DNA from: Chitinophaga pinensis | GTDB taxonomy: Bacteria; Bacteroidota; Bacteroidia; Chitinophagales; Chitinophagaceae | Reading direction: 5' to 3' | Assembly: GCA_945872815.1 (NCBI GenBank) | Contig: CAMCAY010000017.1 | Coordinates: 1-41,261 of the forward strand | Length of the DNA stretch: 41,261 bases | Part shown: in pieces, positions 17,828 to 26,914 of the stretch | How positions within the stretch are numbered: the first letter of the stretch is position 1 | Layout: the number at the start of each line of letters is the position of its first letter | Program-made: the position numbers and the translations under genes | Notes under the pieces: model-generated | Told to the model about the DNA's origin: nothing | The model's input: the letters and a program-made list of their open reading frames with translations, nothing else | The model's database searches: none

Positions 17828-19963
17828 ATGAAAAAAAATCTACTATTAATTTGTAGCGTAGTTTTTTGTTTGATGTCTACGACTATCAAAGCCCAACAAA
17901 TTCTAAAAAGAACCTGTGGTACTATGGATCATCTTGCAATGCAAGAATCCAAAGATCCCAATTTAGCCGCAAGAATGCAGGCAATTGAAACACAAACTGC
18001 TCAATTTATCCAAAATCAGCGAAATGCTAATTTATCTTCTACCCCCATTATAACAATTCCTGTAGTTTTTCACGTAGTTTATAAAACTGCTGGACAAAAT
18101 ATTAGTGATGCTAAATGTATTGCTCAGTTAAATCAATTGAATTTAGACTATGCTAAATTAAATACAGATACCAATACTGTACCGGCTGTTTTCCGTGGTT
18201 TGGCAGCTGACACAAAAATTCAATTTTGTTTGGCACAAAGAGATCCAAGTGGAAACGCCACAACAGGCATTATACATAAAAGTACCACTGTTACATCTTT
18301 TGGTTCAGATGACAAGGTTAAATCTTCAACAACAGGTGGAGACAATGCATGGCCTGCTACCAGTTATTTAAATCTGTGGGTTTGTAATTTAGGAAACAAT
18401 TTATTGGGTTATGCTCAATTTCCGGGTGGTGGTGCTGCTGCCACAGATGGTGTGGTACTACTTTATTCATCTGTTGGAGGCATGGTAAGTCCAGGAACCT
18501 CTTCTCCTTATAATTTAGGTAGAACTGCTACTCACGAAGTAGGTCACTGGTTAAACCTTCGTCATATTTGGGGTGATGCAAATTGTGGAAATGATCAGGT
18601 TGCTGATACACCTCCTGCAAAAACGAGTAACTATGGATGTAAAACTTTCCCATATAGATCAACAGGTTGTAATACAACAACAAACGGAGAAATGTTTATG
18701 AACTATATGGATTATACAGATGATGCTTGTATGCAAATGTTCACAGCCGGACAAGCAACCAGAATGGCTGCATTATTTTCAGCCGGGGGTTCAAGAGTTG
18801 CTTTGTTAAATTCATTGGGATGTCAACCACCAGCTAGCGGTGGGGGTAGTTTCTCATTTAATAATGTTGCTTCTACAAATGTTGCATGTGGAACATCAAC
18901 TGCAACTAGCAATCTGGTATCATCTGCTTCAGGTGGATTTACAACTCCAATCACATTAACAGCTTCTGGTGCTCCTGCTGGTTCAAATGTTACATTCAGC
19001 GCCAACCCCCTAACACCCGGTAACACATCAACAGTTACTCTAACCAATATGGGCAGTTTAGCTCCGGGAACTTACAATATTACAATTACAGGCACAGCTA
19101 CCGGTTCTGCTAATCAAACTGCAACGGTTTCGTTTGTAGTTAATCCGGGAGTTAGCCCAGTTATTACAACACAACCTTCAAATGTGAATGTTTGTACTGG
19201 AAGCAATGTTACATTTACAAGTGCAACATCAACCGCTAATGTAAATTACCAATGGATGGTAAGTACAGACGGAGGGGCAAATTTCACTAATATTCAAAAT
19301 GCCAACACTCCGACATATTCCATTTCAAACGTTGCAAATTCGATCAATAGTTACAAATACAAAGTTGTTATGACCACTCCTTGCGGACTTTCAACTTCTA
19401 ATATTGCAACATTAACAGTAAATGAATTAGAAGTATTATTGACTGCAACACCAGAAAATGTAGCCTTAGTACCTGGAAGAACAGTGATGTTGAAGGCTTC
19501 AGTAATACCATCCGCTAATTATAATTTAGTTTGGAGAAAAGATGGTTCTGTTATTTCAAGCAATAACAATTTAGACAGTTTGCTTGTATATGTGGATCAA
19601 ATTGGAACCTATACAGTAGAAGCTATTGATCCAAATGGATTTTGCAGCAGGGTTTCAGACCCAATTACCTTAACAGATTCGGTAAGCGGTAGAATTTTCA
19701 TATTCCCTAATCCAACTTCTAAAAACGGAAATTTCACCGTTTCTTATTACAACAAACTTGCTCCAAATAAAATAAACAAACAAACTGTTTCAATATTTGA
19801 AAGCCATGGTGCAAGAGTGTTTGAGAAAACATTTGATGTAAACGGGGGTTACAGTAGATTGAATATTTCTGTACCTAATTTAAGCACTGGTGCATACATC
19901 GTAGTTTTGAGAGATGGATACGGAAATAAGCTAGGTGCAGGTACATTGTTTGTTACTCACTAA
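17828..19963 (+). CDS. secreted M43 (cytophagalysin-like) metalloprotease with T9SS sorting domain
   Basis: The start at ATG 17828 (MKKNLLLICSVVF, 711 residues) gives a clean signal peptide ending IKAQQ. An in-frame ATG at 17804 would add eight polar residues before it. The catalytic domain (about residues 55-325) has zinc motif HEVGHWLNLRH (H236, E237, H240, H246) and Met-turn MNYMDYTDD (M294), typical of family M43 pappalysin/cytophagalysin. The tail (341-711, 371 residues) parallels residues 677-1046 of the upstream M12B protease and ends in a T9SS sorting domain (SGRIFIFPNPTS ... GAGTLFVTH). A terminator follows the stop. Likely role: extracellular protein digestion. Confidence 0.94.
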   Translation: MKKNLLLICSVVFCLMSTTIKAQQILKRTCGTMDHLAMQESKDPNLAARMQAIETQTAQFIQNQRNANLSSTPIITIPVVFHVVYKTAGQNISDAKCIAQLNQLNLDYAKLNTDTNTVPAVFRGLAADTKIQFCLAQRDPSGNATTGIIHKSTTVTSFGSDDKVKSSTTGGDNAWPATSYLNLWVCNLGNNLLGYAQFPGGGAAATDGVVLLYSSVGGMVSPGTSSPYNLGRTATHEVGHWLNLRHIWGDANCGNDQVADTPPAKTSNYGCKTFPYRSTGCNTTTNGEMFMNYMDYTDDACMQMFTAGQATRMAALFSAGGSRVALLNSLGCQPPASGGGSFSFNNVASTNVACGTSTATSNLVSSASGGFTTPITLTASGAPAGSNVTFSANPLTPGNTSTVTLTNMGSLAPGTYNITITGTATGSANQTATVSFVVNPGVSPVITTQPSNVNVCTGSNVTFTSATSTANVNYQWMVSTDGGANFTNIQNANTPTYSISNVANSINSYKYKVVMTTPCGLSTSNIATLTVNELEVLLTATPENVALVPGRTVMLKASVIPSANYNLVWRKDGSVISSNNNLDSLLVYVDQIGTYTVEAIDPNGFCSRVSDPITLTDSVSGRIFIFPNPTSKNGNFTVSYYNKLAPNKINKQTVSIFESHGARVFEKTFDVNGGYSRLNISVPNLSTGAYIVVLRDGYGNKLGAGTLFVTH

Positions 19964-19992
19964 AAGACTTTTATTAAAACAATTTATTTTCA

Positions 19993-20025
19993 AATCCCGG
20001 TTAATAATAATAGCCGGGATTTTTT
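19993..20025 (+). terminator. rho-independent terminator of the M43 protease gene
   Basis: The stem is AATCCCGG / CCGGGATT with a 13-base AT-rich loop followed by a run of six T. It overlaps the 3' end of the convergent universal stress protein gene. Confidence 0.8.
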
Positions 20026-20890
20026 ATGCTTGCATTTGACTTTCTCCTTTTTTAACATCGATATATTTTATTTTAACTTCAGGCAAATACAAAATAGGAA
20101 GATTCGTTAAAAACAAGATTTTTTTTGATTCACTGCTAGAAAATATCTTTTCCATAATAGTGTGATGTCTAGGCATCAATGCTATCATATCCACATTATT
20201 TTCTTCAAGATATTTTTCTATTGTATTTGAAATATCGTCTGATTTCAGAAAAACATAATGAGGGTCCAATACTTTAAGATAACTATTGAGTCGCTCTGAA
20301 CGAAAATTAATTTCTTCCAAAACATTCAATTCAACTGCCATTACTCTCAGCACGACCAACTTAGCATCATTTTTTTCGCCAATGTTTAACAAGGGTTTCA
20401 ATGTCCTGATATCTGTATCCAAAGACAAATCTGTTGCAAAAACAATTTTCTTTATTTTATTGAAAACAAAACCCTGAGGAATTATCAACAACGGAATATT
20501 GCTTTTATTTATAAGCTCCATTGAAGTATTTCCAAATAATTTCTGTGTAAATTTTCCTTTGTTTTTTTTACCACAAATAATTAAACAGTCTTCGTATTTT
20601 TTTGCATACAATAATATCATATCCTCTACATTACCTTCAACAGCAATAGATTCAATAATCTGTTCAGAATTCAATCTCAATTCATCAGAAAGTCTGTTTA
20701 ATTCTTTTTCAGCGGCTAATTTCAATTCTTCGGAAGTCACTACAGAATAAGCTTCGGGTATTGAAATAGCAGTTTGATAGGCATGAAATAAAATCACTTT
20801 AGTACCAATTCTTTCCGCTAAAGAAAAACCATATTTAACGGCATTATAAGATGTTTCAGAAAAATCTGTTGCTATAATTATTGTTTTCAT
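20024..20890 (-). CDS. universal stress protein, tandem UspA domains
   Basis: This 288-residue cytoplasmic protein has two UspA-like halves. The first (residues 1-145) begins MKTIIIATDFSETSYNAVKY and contains CGKKNKGKFTQKLFGNTS, close to the G-x2-G-x9-G-S/T nucleotide-binding motif. It ends with IPLLIIPQG. The second (150-280) begins KKIVFATDLSLDTDIRTL but has lost the glycine motif (MPRHHTIMEKIFSSSESKK). Many Bacteroidota have such tandem Usp proteins with one nucleotide-binding half. The stress condition cannot be inferred. It is convergent with the M43 protease gene. Confidence 0.93.
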   Translation of the reverse strand: MKTIIIATDFSETSYNAVKYGFSLAERIGTKVILFHAYQTAISIPEAYSVVTSEELKLAAEKELNRLSDELRLNSEQIIESIAVEGNVEDMILLYAKKYEDCLIICGKKNKGKFTQKLFGNTSMELINKSNIPLLIIPQGFVFNKIKKIVFATDLSLDTDIRTLKPLLNIGEKNDAKLVVLRVMAVELNVLEEINFRSERLNSYLKVLDPHYVFLKSDDISNTIEKYLEENNVDMIALMPRHHTIMEKIFSSSESKKILFLTNLPILYLPEVKIKYIDVKKGESQMQA

Positions 20891-21065
20891 TCAATTAAAT
20901 TAAATTAAGGATAAGTTTTGTCGTTTATTAGGGAAAATTACAACTTCATTAAACCTTTAAAAATGAAACAGATTGATTTGTAAATGATTTGAATCATTTA
21001 TTAATAGATTATTATTTCAGGATGGGGTTAACTAAACAAATAATATTGCTGATAAAAAAACATCA

Positions 21066-21512
21066 ATGACTGGAGAATTAAATAACGAACAAATTGAAAA
21101 TGTACTTCAAAGCCAGGTTCATGGCATGTTATCATGTGTAGATGGAGACAAACCATATATTGTTCCACTTTCGTACGCATACGATGGGCAATTCATTTAT
21201 TGCCAATCAAAAGAAGGAAAGAAACTCAGGATTCTTAGAAAAAATCCGAATATATGTTTTCAAGTGCTTATCATGTCCGGCATGAACAACTGGAAAAGTG
21301 TGATCGTTTACGGAATATTTGAAGAGTTGACTACCTCAAATGCTATTGAAGCAAGGAAATTATTGTTTGATAAAATTCTGACATTATTAACGCCATCTAT
21401 GGTTCATCAATTTGGACATTCAACAGGAGAAATAATAACAGATAAAAACAGAATTAAAGATGTAATGTTTAAGATTAACATTTCTGAGAAAACGGGCAGA
21501 CTTGAAAAATAA
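21066..21512 (+). CDS. PNPOx-like flavin-binding protein
   Basis: This 148-residue cytoplasmic protein has the split-barrel fold of the pyridoxamine-5'-phosphate oxidase-like family. It resembles the NimA-like branch, with MTGELNNEQIENVLQSQVHG, IVPLSYAYDGQFIYCQS, KEGKKLRILRKNPNICFQV and WKSVIVYGIFEEL in family order. Such proteins bind FMN or a related cofactor and reduce diverse substrates. The natural substrate is unknown, and drug resistance should not be assumed. A bidirectional hairpin (21512-21538) follows the stop. Confidence 0.82.
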   Translation: MTGELNNEQIENVLQSQVHGMLSCVDGDKPYIVPLSYAYDGQFIYCQSKEGKKLRILRKNPNICFQVLIMSGMNNWKSVIVYGIFEELTTSNAIEARKLLFDKILTLLTPSMVHQFGHSTGEIITDKNRIKDVMFKINISEKTGRLEK

Positions 21513-21538
21513 AAGGGACACTAATTTAGCGTCCCTTT
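21512..21538. terminator. bidirectional terminator between PNPOx-like and YceI genes
   Basis: The stem is AAAGGGAC / GTCCCTTT with an 11-base loop. The minus strand continues into a T-rich stretch. It sits between convergent stops at 21512 and 21560 and can serve both genes. Confidence 0.75.
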
Positions 21539-21559
21539 AAAAAATAGAGAAAATATTTA

Positions 21560-22102
21560 TTAAAACTTCGCTGTAACTTTTATAGAAGGGTTTTCAGAAA
21601 CTTTTCCAGCAGCAATTTTGGGCAATTCGATTCCGTAGTCAGCCAATGAAATAATAAATTTAGCAGAAGTGGCGATTGATTTACCCACTACATTGATTTG
21701 AGCTGTAGTAGAAACAGGCTTAACATTTCCTTTAATATTCAACTCACCTTCAATTGTAGCAATATACTTTCCAGCTTTAGTAAAATTGATTTTATCAAGA
21801 TTCTTGATATTCCCTTTAAATGTAGCTTTCGGGAATTTTTCTGAATTCATCCAATTTTCACCATTAAAATGATCTTGCATCATTGGATTAGAAAAAGAGA
21901 AATTCTTTACAGATGCTTCAAATGCAACTTCTCCATTGGTAAGATTCAAAGCTGCTACTACGGTCTTGTTTACAGCTTTAGGCAAACTGTCCAGGGGTGT
22001 AGCTGCATCAAAATTAATAACTGCAGAAGTTGTTGTTTTTTTCTGAGAAAAAGAAATCAAACTCATCAAAGAAATGGTCGTTAATAAAAGTGTTTTTTTC
22101 AT
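21560..22102 (-). CDS. YceI family protein
   Basis: This 180-residue protein has a signal peptide (residues 1-19, SLISFS then QKKT) and a YceI lipocalin-like beta barrel. Family-typical stretches are AVINFDAATPLDSLPKAVNK, VAFEASVKNFSFSNPMMQDH, FPKATFKGNIKNLDKINF and the closing PSIKVTAKF. YceI proteins bind long isoprenoid or fatty chains, but the ligand here is unknown. It lies 9 bp after the OB-fold gene on the same strand, so the pair is an operon. Confidence 0.93.
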   Translation of the reverse strand: MKKTLLLTTISLMSLISFSQKKTTTSAVINFDAATPLDSLPKAVNKTVVAALNLTNGEVAFEASVKNFSFSNPMMQDHFNGENWMNSEKFPKATFKGNIKNLDKINFTKAGKYIATIEGELNIKGNVKPVSTTAQINVVGKSIATSAKFIISLADYGIELPKIAAGKVSENPSIKVTAKF

Positions 22103-22111
22103 TTTTTAATT

Positions 22112-22555
22112 TTATTTTTTATTATTTAATAGAATACAACGTTTAAAAGCAATAGAATAAGCACTTAGAATATCACTATAAATAGCACCACTGCAAGATC
22201 CTTTCACTAAAATTGTATCTCCTGCTATTATATCCTTTAACAACTCTTCCTCATTTTTTTGAAAAGAAAAAATGATATAAGAACCAGATTGTTCATCAGC
22301 CATTTTGATGTTGATAATAGAGTCAGCTGTTTCTACATCAGTAACCAATCCGTTTACTGTTAAAATCTTGTCTGCGTACCTTTTATTTGCGAGGCTGTCG
22401 TTTGTCTGAAATTCCTTCATCAAATTAACAGCGCTGATATCATAATCGGATTTCACGTCATTCATATCATCAAATTTCATTGAAAAAAGATAATAAGTTA
22501 TACCGATAATAACCAACAATAACAATCCACTTATAATGATTATTTTTTTCTTCAT
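22112..22555 (-). CDS. membrane-anchored OB-fold (tRNA_anti-like) protein
   Basis: This 147-residue protein has an N-terminal membrane anchor or uncleaved signal (about residues 4-24) and a periplasmic domain. The domain reads NKRYADKILTVNGLVTDVE, INIKMADEQSGSYIIFSFQK and AGDTILVKGSCSGA, the beta-strand order of the OB-fold family called tRNA_anti-like in Bacteroidota. In this family the domain is extracytoplasmic and no RNA binding is shown. It is the first gene of an operon with yceI, suggesting a joint envelope role. Confidence 0.78.
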   Translation of the reverse strand: MKKKIIIISGLLLLVIIGITYYLFSMKFDDMNDVKSDYDISAVNLMKEFQTNDSLANKRYADKILTVNGLVTDVETADSIINIKMADEQSGSYIIFSFQKNEEELLKDIIAGDTILVKGSCSGAIYSDILSAYSIAFKRCILLNNKK

Positions 22556-22574
22556 TGAACTTTAAAAATGAATA

Positions 22575-22582
22575 CAAATTTA
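22575..22582 (-). promoter_or_regulatory. candidate -7 box for the OB-fold/YceI operon
   Basis: On the minus strand TAAATTTG matches TAnnTTTG, 19 bp before the start codon at 22555. No TTG is found at the ideal -33 position. Confidence 0.38.
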
Positions 22583-22743
22583 CGATGTTTAAACATTGAT
22601 TTTGCTTTTTGAGAAAAATTTATTTGAAAAAAGTAGCATTTGGCGTGTTTAATAGAAAATTAAATCGCTTTAATTTATAAATTGCCACATAGCTCACAAT
22701 TTAATAAGCAATAACAAACTCAATTTATTCGTACATTACTGCC

Positions 22744-23154
22744 ATGAAAAAAATCCATCTCCTTATTTTTTTAGTTTTCCCATTTTTGATGGCAAAATCT
22801 CAGACAAAAGACTCAATCATTCAATATGCTGTAATTGTGAAGTTTAATAGTGAATGTTGTGGTGTACCCAATGGCACTCCCCTTAGAAAAGCGGTGTTAA
22901 AATTCAAGAAAAAACAACATTTAAAATCCATAGAATCTTTTAAAATAGGCCCTTTGGGCAGAGAGGGAGAATATATGGCTGCCTTCACTTTGAAGGAAAT
23001 GAATAACAAGCAAAAAACTGATTTTATAAAAATGATTAAAGCCACAATACCTGGAATGAAAGATAAAGGATATGCTGAATTTGAAGACAATTACTCCACG
23101 CCTATTTCATCCTTACCATCAAATATTTCAATCGAAAAGGTGAATTTTAAATAA
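22744..23154 (+). CDS. small secreted protein of unknown function
   Basis: This 136-residue protein has a signal peptide (MKKIHLLIFLVFPFLMAKSQ), so it is expected in the periplasm or outside. The mature part starts with IIQYAVIVKFNSECCGVPNG, with an adjacent Cys pair, followed by a mixed charged region (KKKQHLKSIESFKIGPLGRE) and FTLKEMNNKQKTDF. No family is recognised. The size and strand pattern would fit a small alpha-beta domain. It lies 7 bp before the queuosine-precursor transporter gene, so co-transcription is likely, with no clear functional link. Confidence 0.72.
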   Translation: MKKIHLLIFLVFPFLMAKSQTKDSIIQYAVIVKFNSECCGVPNGTPLRKAVLKFKKKQHLKSIESFKIGPLGREGEYMAAFTLKEMNNKQKTDFIKMIKATIPGMKDKGYAEFEDNYSTPISSLPSNISIEKVNFK

Positions 23155-23161
23155 TTATTGA

Positions 23162-23974
23162 ATGATTAAGAATCTGCTGAATAACAGACCCGCCAGAGTT
23201 TTTACGTTTATTGCAGCTTTTTTTGTTGCCAATGCACTGATTGCTGAATGCATTGGCGGAAAGATATTTTCACTGGAGAAAGTATTTGGTTTTGAGCCGG
23301 TAAATTTCACTTTATTCGGAGAATCCAACTTGTCTTTCTCGCTTACCTGCGGGGTTTTGCTTTGGCCCATCGAATTTATCATGACAGATATTGTGAATGA
23401 ATATTATGGTCCAAAAGCAGTCAGAAGAATTTCTTACATAGCCGTTGGCTTGATTTCCTATGCTTTTGCAATGTTTTATCTTGCCATCAATACAACCCCA
23501 CCCGATTGGTGGTTAACATCAGGTGAAAAAAATCATATTTCAAACATGCAAGATGCATTTTCGGGAGTCTTTGGGCAAGGCATGTGGATCATTATTGGCA
23601 GTTTGATGGCATTTTTAGTCAGTCAAATTATTGATGTAACCATCTTTCATAAAATAAAAAAAATTACAGGAGAAAAATGGATATGGTTAAGAGCTACTGG
23701 TTCTACACTTATTTCACAATTAGTGGACAGCTTTATCGTTTTGTTTATTGCATTTAAATTAGGTAATGATTGGTCATGGCAAAAAGTGATGGCAATCTGT
23801 CTGATGAATTATACTTACAAATTCACCATGGCTGTTGTTTTGACTCCACTGGTATATTTGATTGAAAAACAAATAGAAAAATATGTGGGAAGAGAAACTG
23901 CCGTTAAAATGAAAAAAGCAGCAATGGGGCAAGAGACTGATGATGGGTTTATGAATATTCCAACTGCAGGATAA
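23162..23974 (+). CDS. yhhQ: queuosine precursor transporter (VUT/YhhQ family)
   Basis: This 270-residue inner-membrane protein has six or seven helices. Family-typical segments are FFVANALIAECIGGKIFSLE, LTCGVLLWPIEFIMTDIVNE, YYGPKAVRRISYIAVGL and LVSQIIDVTIFHKIKKITGE, then GSTLISQLVDSFIVLFIAF. YhhQ proteins import preQ0 or preQ1, precursors of queuosine in tRNA wobble positions. Bacteroidota members are often slightly longer than E. coli YhhQ, as here. The gene ends 128 bp before palindrome copy B. Confidence 0.92.
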   Translation: MIKNLLNNRPARVFTFIAAFFVANALIAECIGGKIFSLEKVFGFEPVNFTLFGESNLSFSLTCGVLLWPIEFIMTDIVNEYYGPKAVRRISYIAVGLISYAFAMFYLAINTTPPDWWLTSGEKNHISNMQDAFSGVFGQGMWIIIGSLMAFLVSQIIDVTIFHKIKKITGEKWIWLRATGSTLISQLVDSFIVLFIAFKLGNDWSWQKVMAICLMNYTYKFTMAVVLTPLVYLIEKQIEKYVGRETAVKMKKAAMGQETDDGFMNIPTAG

Positions 23975-24102
23975 ATATTTATTATTTTGAATTATAAATT
24001 TTATATTTTAAATTAAATTTAATCTGTTTCTATGGTTCGGGTCTGTAAATTAAACTGTGTCAAAAATAATTTTGTTCCAGTAAAAAAGAGGTAACGACGG
24101 CC

Positions 24103-24122
24103 CCCATGGTTAAAACCATGGG
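24103..24122. repeat. palindrome copy B (REP-like)
   Basis: CCCATGGTTAAAACCATGGG is identical to copy A at 11851, with the same CTAATT following. It sits between convergent stops (queuosine transporter at 23974 and the small membrane protein at 24133). In both copies the neighbouring minus-strand gene ends in a Lys codon plus TAA (AAGTAA) 8-11 bases from the palindrome. Confidence 0.8.
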
Positions 24123-24132
24123 CTAATTCTTT

Positions 24133-24429
24133 TTACTTTGACCAAAAGAAATACAGTAATTGTATCAAGAAAAATAAAAAGCTGGAAACAACCATCCAAC
24201 TGGGTATTAAAATTTTCTTTTTTAAAATATATACAACCATCACCCCTGTCAAAAAAAATAGATTAAAAACAATCGCCCCATATCCAAGAACTACTAATGA
24301 ACTTTCTAATGGGTGAAATCCAACAATATTGATATTTTTAGAATCATCATTCAATTGAAAATATCTCAATGCAACGGCAATAAGAAAACATACGTTACAG
24401 ATAAAAACAAATTTCGAATATACCCGCAT
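24133..24429 (-). CDS. small three-helix membrane protein
   Basis: The preferred start is ATG 24429 (MRVYSKFVFICNVCFLI, 98 residues). A longer version from 24492 would overlap pcm by 47 bp. Three membrane helices are visible (about residues 5-22, 43-65 and 75-95), with a basic loop ILKKKILIP. No family is recognised, although similar 90-100-residue membrane proteins are common next to pcm or phosphomutase genes in this group, as far as I recall. It begins 16 bp after the pcm stop and is probably the last gene of the phosphomutase-pcm transcript. Confidence 0.7.
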   Translation of the reverse strand: MRVYSKFVFICNVCFLIAVALRYFQLNDDSKNINIVGFHPLESSLVVLGYGAIVFNLFFLTGVMVVYILKKKILIPSWMVVSSFLFFLIQLLYFFWSK

Positions 24430-24445
24430 AAAATATAAATAGATA

Positions 24446-25108
24446 TTACTTGTTAATTCCGGGCAACATTGGTACAAAAGAAAAATCATCAAAAGTTTCT
24501 TCTACAAGAGTTCCATCCATATTCTTTGTAATCCTCAACATTTTATGATGAACATCTTCGGCTAATGGAATCACCATAATACCTCCGGGCTTCAATTGTT
24601 CAATTAATTTAGGTGGAATAAAAGGTGCTCCGCAAGTAATAATGATTTTGTCAAAGGGTTCAAATTGAAGAAGACCATTAAAACCATCTCCATTAAAAAA
24701 TTTAATTTTTGATTCAGGATACTCTTTTTTAAGCATGAACTGCTTTGTCTTCATGTATAATTTTTTATGCCTTTCAACACTCAATACCCTTGCTCCCATT
24801 GCAGCTAAAACAGTACCCTGATACATACTACCAGTTCCTATTTCCAGCACTTTATCATTAGGTTTCACTTTCAACAATTGAGTTTGAAAAGCAACAGTAT
24901 AAGGCTGTGAAATCGTTTGATTTTCTTCAATTGAAAAAGCCCTATCTTCATAAGCAATGTCATCCAAAGCAGAATCTAAGAAATAATGTCTTGGCACTTT
25001 ATTCATTGCCTCCAACACATGTTCATCAGTAATACCTTTTTCTCTTAAACTTTCGATCAGTTTTTTTCTTAGCCCTTTGTGCCTGTAATTATCTTCATAT
25101 ACCCTCAT
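24446..25108 (-). CDS. pcm: protein-L-isoaspartate O-methyltransferase
   Basis: This 220-residue SAM-dependent repair enzyme methylates isoaspartyl residues in damaged proteins. Visible family motifs are FSIEENQTISQPYTVAFQTQ (residues 58-77), the SAM motif I VLEIGTGSMYQGTVLAAMG (87-105), ARVLSVERHKKLY and FDKIIITCGAPFIPPKLIEQ followed by LKPGGIMVIP. Motif I reads GTGSMYQ where the common form is GTGSGYQ. It lies 20 bp after the phosphohexomutase gene and before a small membrane protein gene. Confidence 0.95.
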   Translation of the reverse strand: MRVYEDNYRHKGLRKKLIESLREKGITDEHVLEAMNKVPRHYFLDSALDDIAYEDRAFSIEENQTISQPYTVAFQTQLLKVKPNDKVLEIGTGSMYQGTVLAAMGARVLSVERHKKLYMKTKQFMLKKEYPESKIKFFNGDGFNGLLQFEPFDKIIITCGAPFIPPKLIEQLKPGGIMVIPLAEDVHHKMLRITKNMDGTLVEETFDDFSFVPMLPGINK

Positions 25109-25128
25109 AAATCAATACTGTGCAATTT

Positions 25129-26853
25129 TTAATTTAAATTCATTTCTTTAATAATCCTACTTATTTTCTGATCCAATTGAAATTCAGTTTCTTCAAATTT
25201 GTCCGTTTCAATCAACTTAGTATTTACACTGAAATAGAATTTAATTTTAGGTTCTGTTCCGCTGGGTCTTGCTGAAATGACTGAATCATCCTCCAAAACG
25301 AATTGAAGCACATTGCTTTTAGGCAAATCAATTTTCCATTCAGTACCATCAATCAAATTCTTTCCAACCTGCAATTGAAAATCTTTCAACTCTTTTATAC
25401 GAATTCCATCCAGTGATTTATATGGATTGTTTCTGAATTGTTCCATCATCGCACTAATTTCAGCCGCACCATTCATTCCCTTTTTGGTTATGCTGACCAA
25501 ACTTTCTTTATAGAAACCATATTGTATGTACAAATCAATTAGCTTATCAAACAGGCTTCTTCCTTTGCTTTTTTCATAAGCCGCCATTTCACATAAAATA
25601 GTGCAAGCACTTACAGAATCTTTATCACGAATTTCATTTCCGATCATCAATCCAAAACTTTCCTCTCCACCAACAATGTAATTTTCTTTTCCTTCCTTTT
25701 GTTTTATTAGGGAGGCAATCCATTTAAATCCGGTTAGAACATTGTAACAAGCTACGTCATTTTCTTTGGCAATAACATCAATCATATTTGTGGTAACAAT
25801 TGTTTTAACCACCATATCGTTTGGTTGGGCAATCCCTTTCGCTCTTCGTGCTTCAATCATATAATTGAAAGCTAGTAAAGCAGTTTGATTCCCATTCATC
25901 AATATCCACTCCCCTTTGTTGTTTTTAACCCCAATACCAACTCGATCCGCATCAGGGTCTGTTCCCAACAAAATATCTGCATCTAATTCTTTTGCCTGAT
26001 TCAAACCGATACTCATGGTTTCTGTTTCCTCGGGATTAGGATATATCACTGTGGGGAAATTTCCATCAGGAACGCTTTGTTCTTTTACTATGTGCACATT
26101 ATCAAAACCCAATTGTTTCAAGGCATCCGGTACTAGCATTATTCCGGAACCATGGATGGGAGTATACACTATTTTTAAATCGTGTTGTTCTTTGCATTTC
26201 TCAGGGTATATGCTCAATCGCTGAACCATATCCAAGTATAACTTATCTATCTCTTTACCGATAATAGTAATATTGCTTTCGCCTCCCTCCCACTTTACAT
26301 CATCGACCGACTCAATTTTTTCTACTTCGATAATAACATTTTTATCATGAGGAGGAACAAGTTGAGCACCATCATCCCAATAGGCTTTGTAACCATTGTA
26401 TTCTTTGGGATTATGGCTAGCCGTACATACTACTCCACCTTTACATTTCAAATGACGAATGGTAAAACTGATCTCTGGCGTTGGGCGTAAACTTTCAAAT
26501 AAATATACTTTTATACCATTTGCCGCAAAAACATTTGCAGTTATTTCAGCAAAATCTCTGCTGTTGTTTCTGCAATCATGACCGATAGCGACACTAATTT
26601 CACCCTCAAAAGATTTCATTAAATAATTGGCATAACCCTGTGTGGCCATTCCTACCGTATATTTATTCATTCTGTTGGTACCTATACCCATAATTCCCCT
26701 TAAACCGCCAGTACCAAATTCAAGGTTTTTATAAAATGCATCCGCGAGTTCATCAGGATTGCTCTGTTGCATTTCCCTGATTGCAAGTTTTACACTTTCC
26801 TCAAAGTTTCCGTTTAACCATTTATCTACCTTCGACTGAATGTTATTATCCAT
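25129..26853 (-). CDS. phosphohexomutase (phosphoglucomutase/phosphomannomutase)
   Basis: This 574-residue alpha-D-phosphohexomutase interconverts hexose 1- and 6-phosphates and is cytoplasmic. The catalytic phosphoserine is S146 in CTASHNPKEYNGYKAYW. The Mg loop is GTDPDADRVGI (D299, D301, D303). The sugar-specificity loop is GGEESFG (395-401). The C-terminal phosphate loop is SARPSGTEPKIKFYF. Length and GGEESFG fit the long PgcA/PGM2-like branch. It heads a minus-strand operon with pcm and a membrane protein, and has a -7 box 21 bp upstream. Confidence 0.95.
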   Translation of the reverse strand: MDNNIQSKVDKWLNGNFEESVKLAIREMQQSNPDELADAFYKNLEFGTGGLRGIMGIGTNRMNKYTVGMATQGYANYLMKSFEGEISVAIGHDCRNNSRDFAEITANVFAANGIKVYLFESLRPTPEISFTIRHLKCKGGVVCTASHNPKEYNGYKAYWDDGAQLVPPHDKNVIIEVEKIESVDDVKWEGGESNITIIGKEIDKLYLDMVQRLSIYPEKCKEQHDLKIVYTPIHGSGIMLVPDALKQLGFDNVHIVKEQSVPDGNFPTVIYPNPEETETMSIGLNQAKELDADILLGTDPDADRVGIGVKNNKGEWILMNGNQTALLAFNYMIEARRAKGIAQPNDMVVKTIVTTNMIDVIAKENDVACYNVLTGFKWIASLIKQKEGKENYIVGGEESFGLMIGNEIRDKDSVSACTILCEMAAYEKSKGRSLFDKLIDLYIQYGFYKESLVSITKKGMNGAAEISAMMEQFRNNPYKSLDGIRIKELKDFQLQVGKNLIDGTEWKIDLPKSNVLQFVLEDDSVISARPSGTEPKIKFYFSVNTKLIETDKFEETEFQLDQKISRIIKEMNLN

Positions 26854-26873
26854 ACCTATTATTTTATTATCTC

Positions 26874-26881
26874 CAAAAATA
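26874..26881 (-). promoter_or_regulatory. candidate -7 box for the phosphohexomutase operon
   Basis: On the minus strand TATTTTTG matches TAnnTTTG, 21 bp before the start codon at 26853. It lies 33 bp from the divergent plus-strand box at 26915. Confidence 0.4.
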
Positions 26882-26914
26882 TATCATTCAAGACTTAAAC
26901 CATCATTTTATGAT

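Noticed and set aside
21066-21512. Nitroimidazole-resistance (nim) gene
   Set aside because: Only general PNPOx-like similarity; most such proteins have no link to drug resistance.
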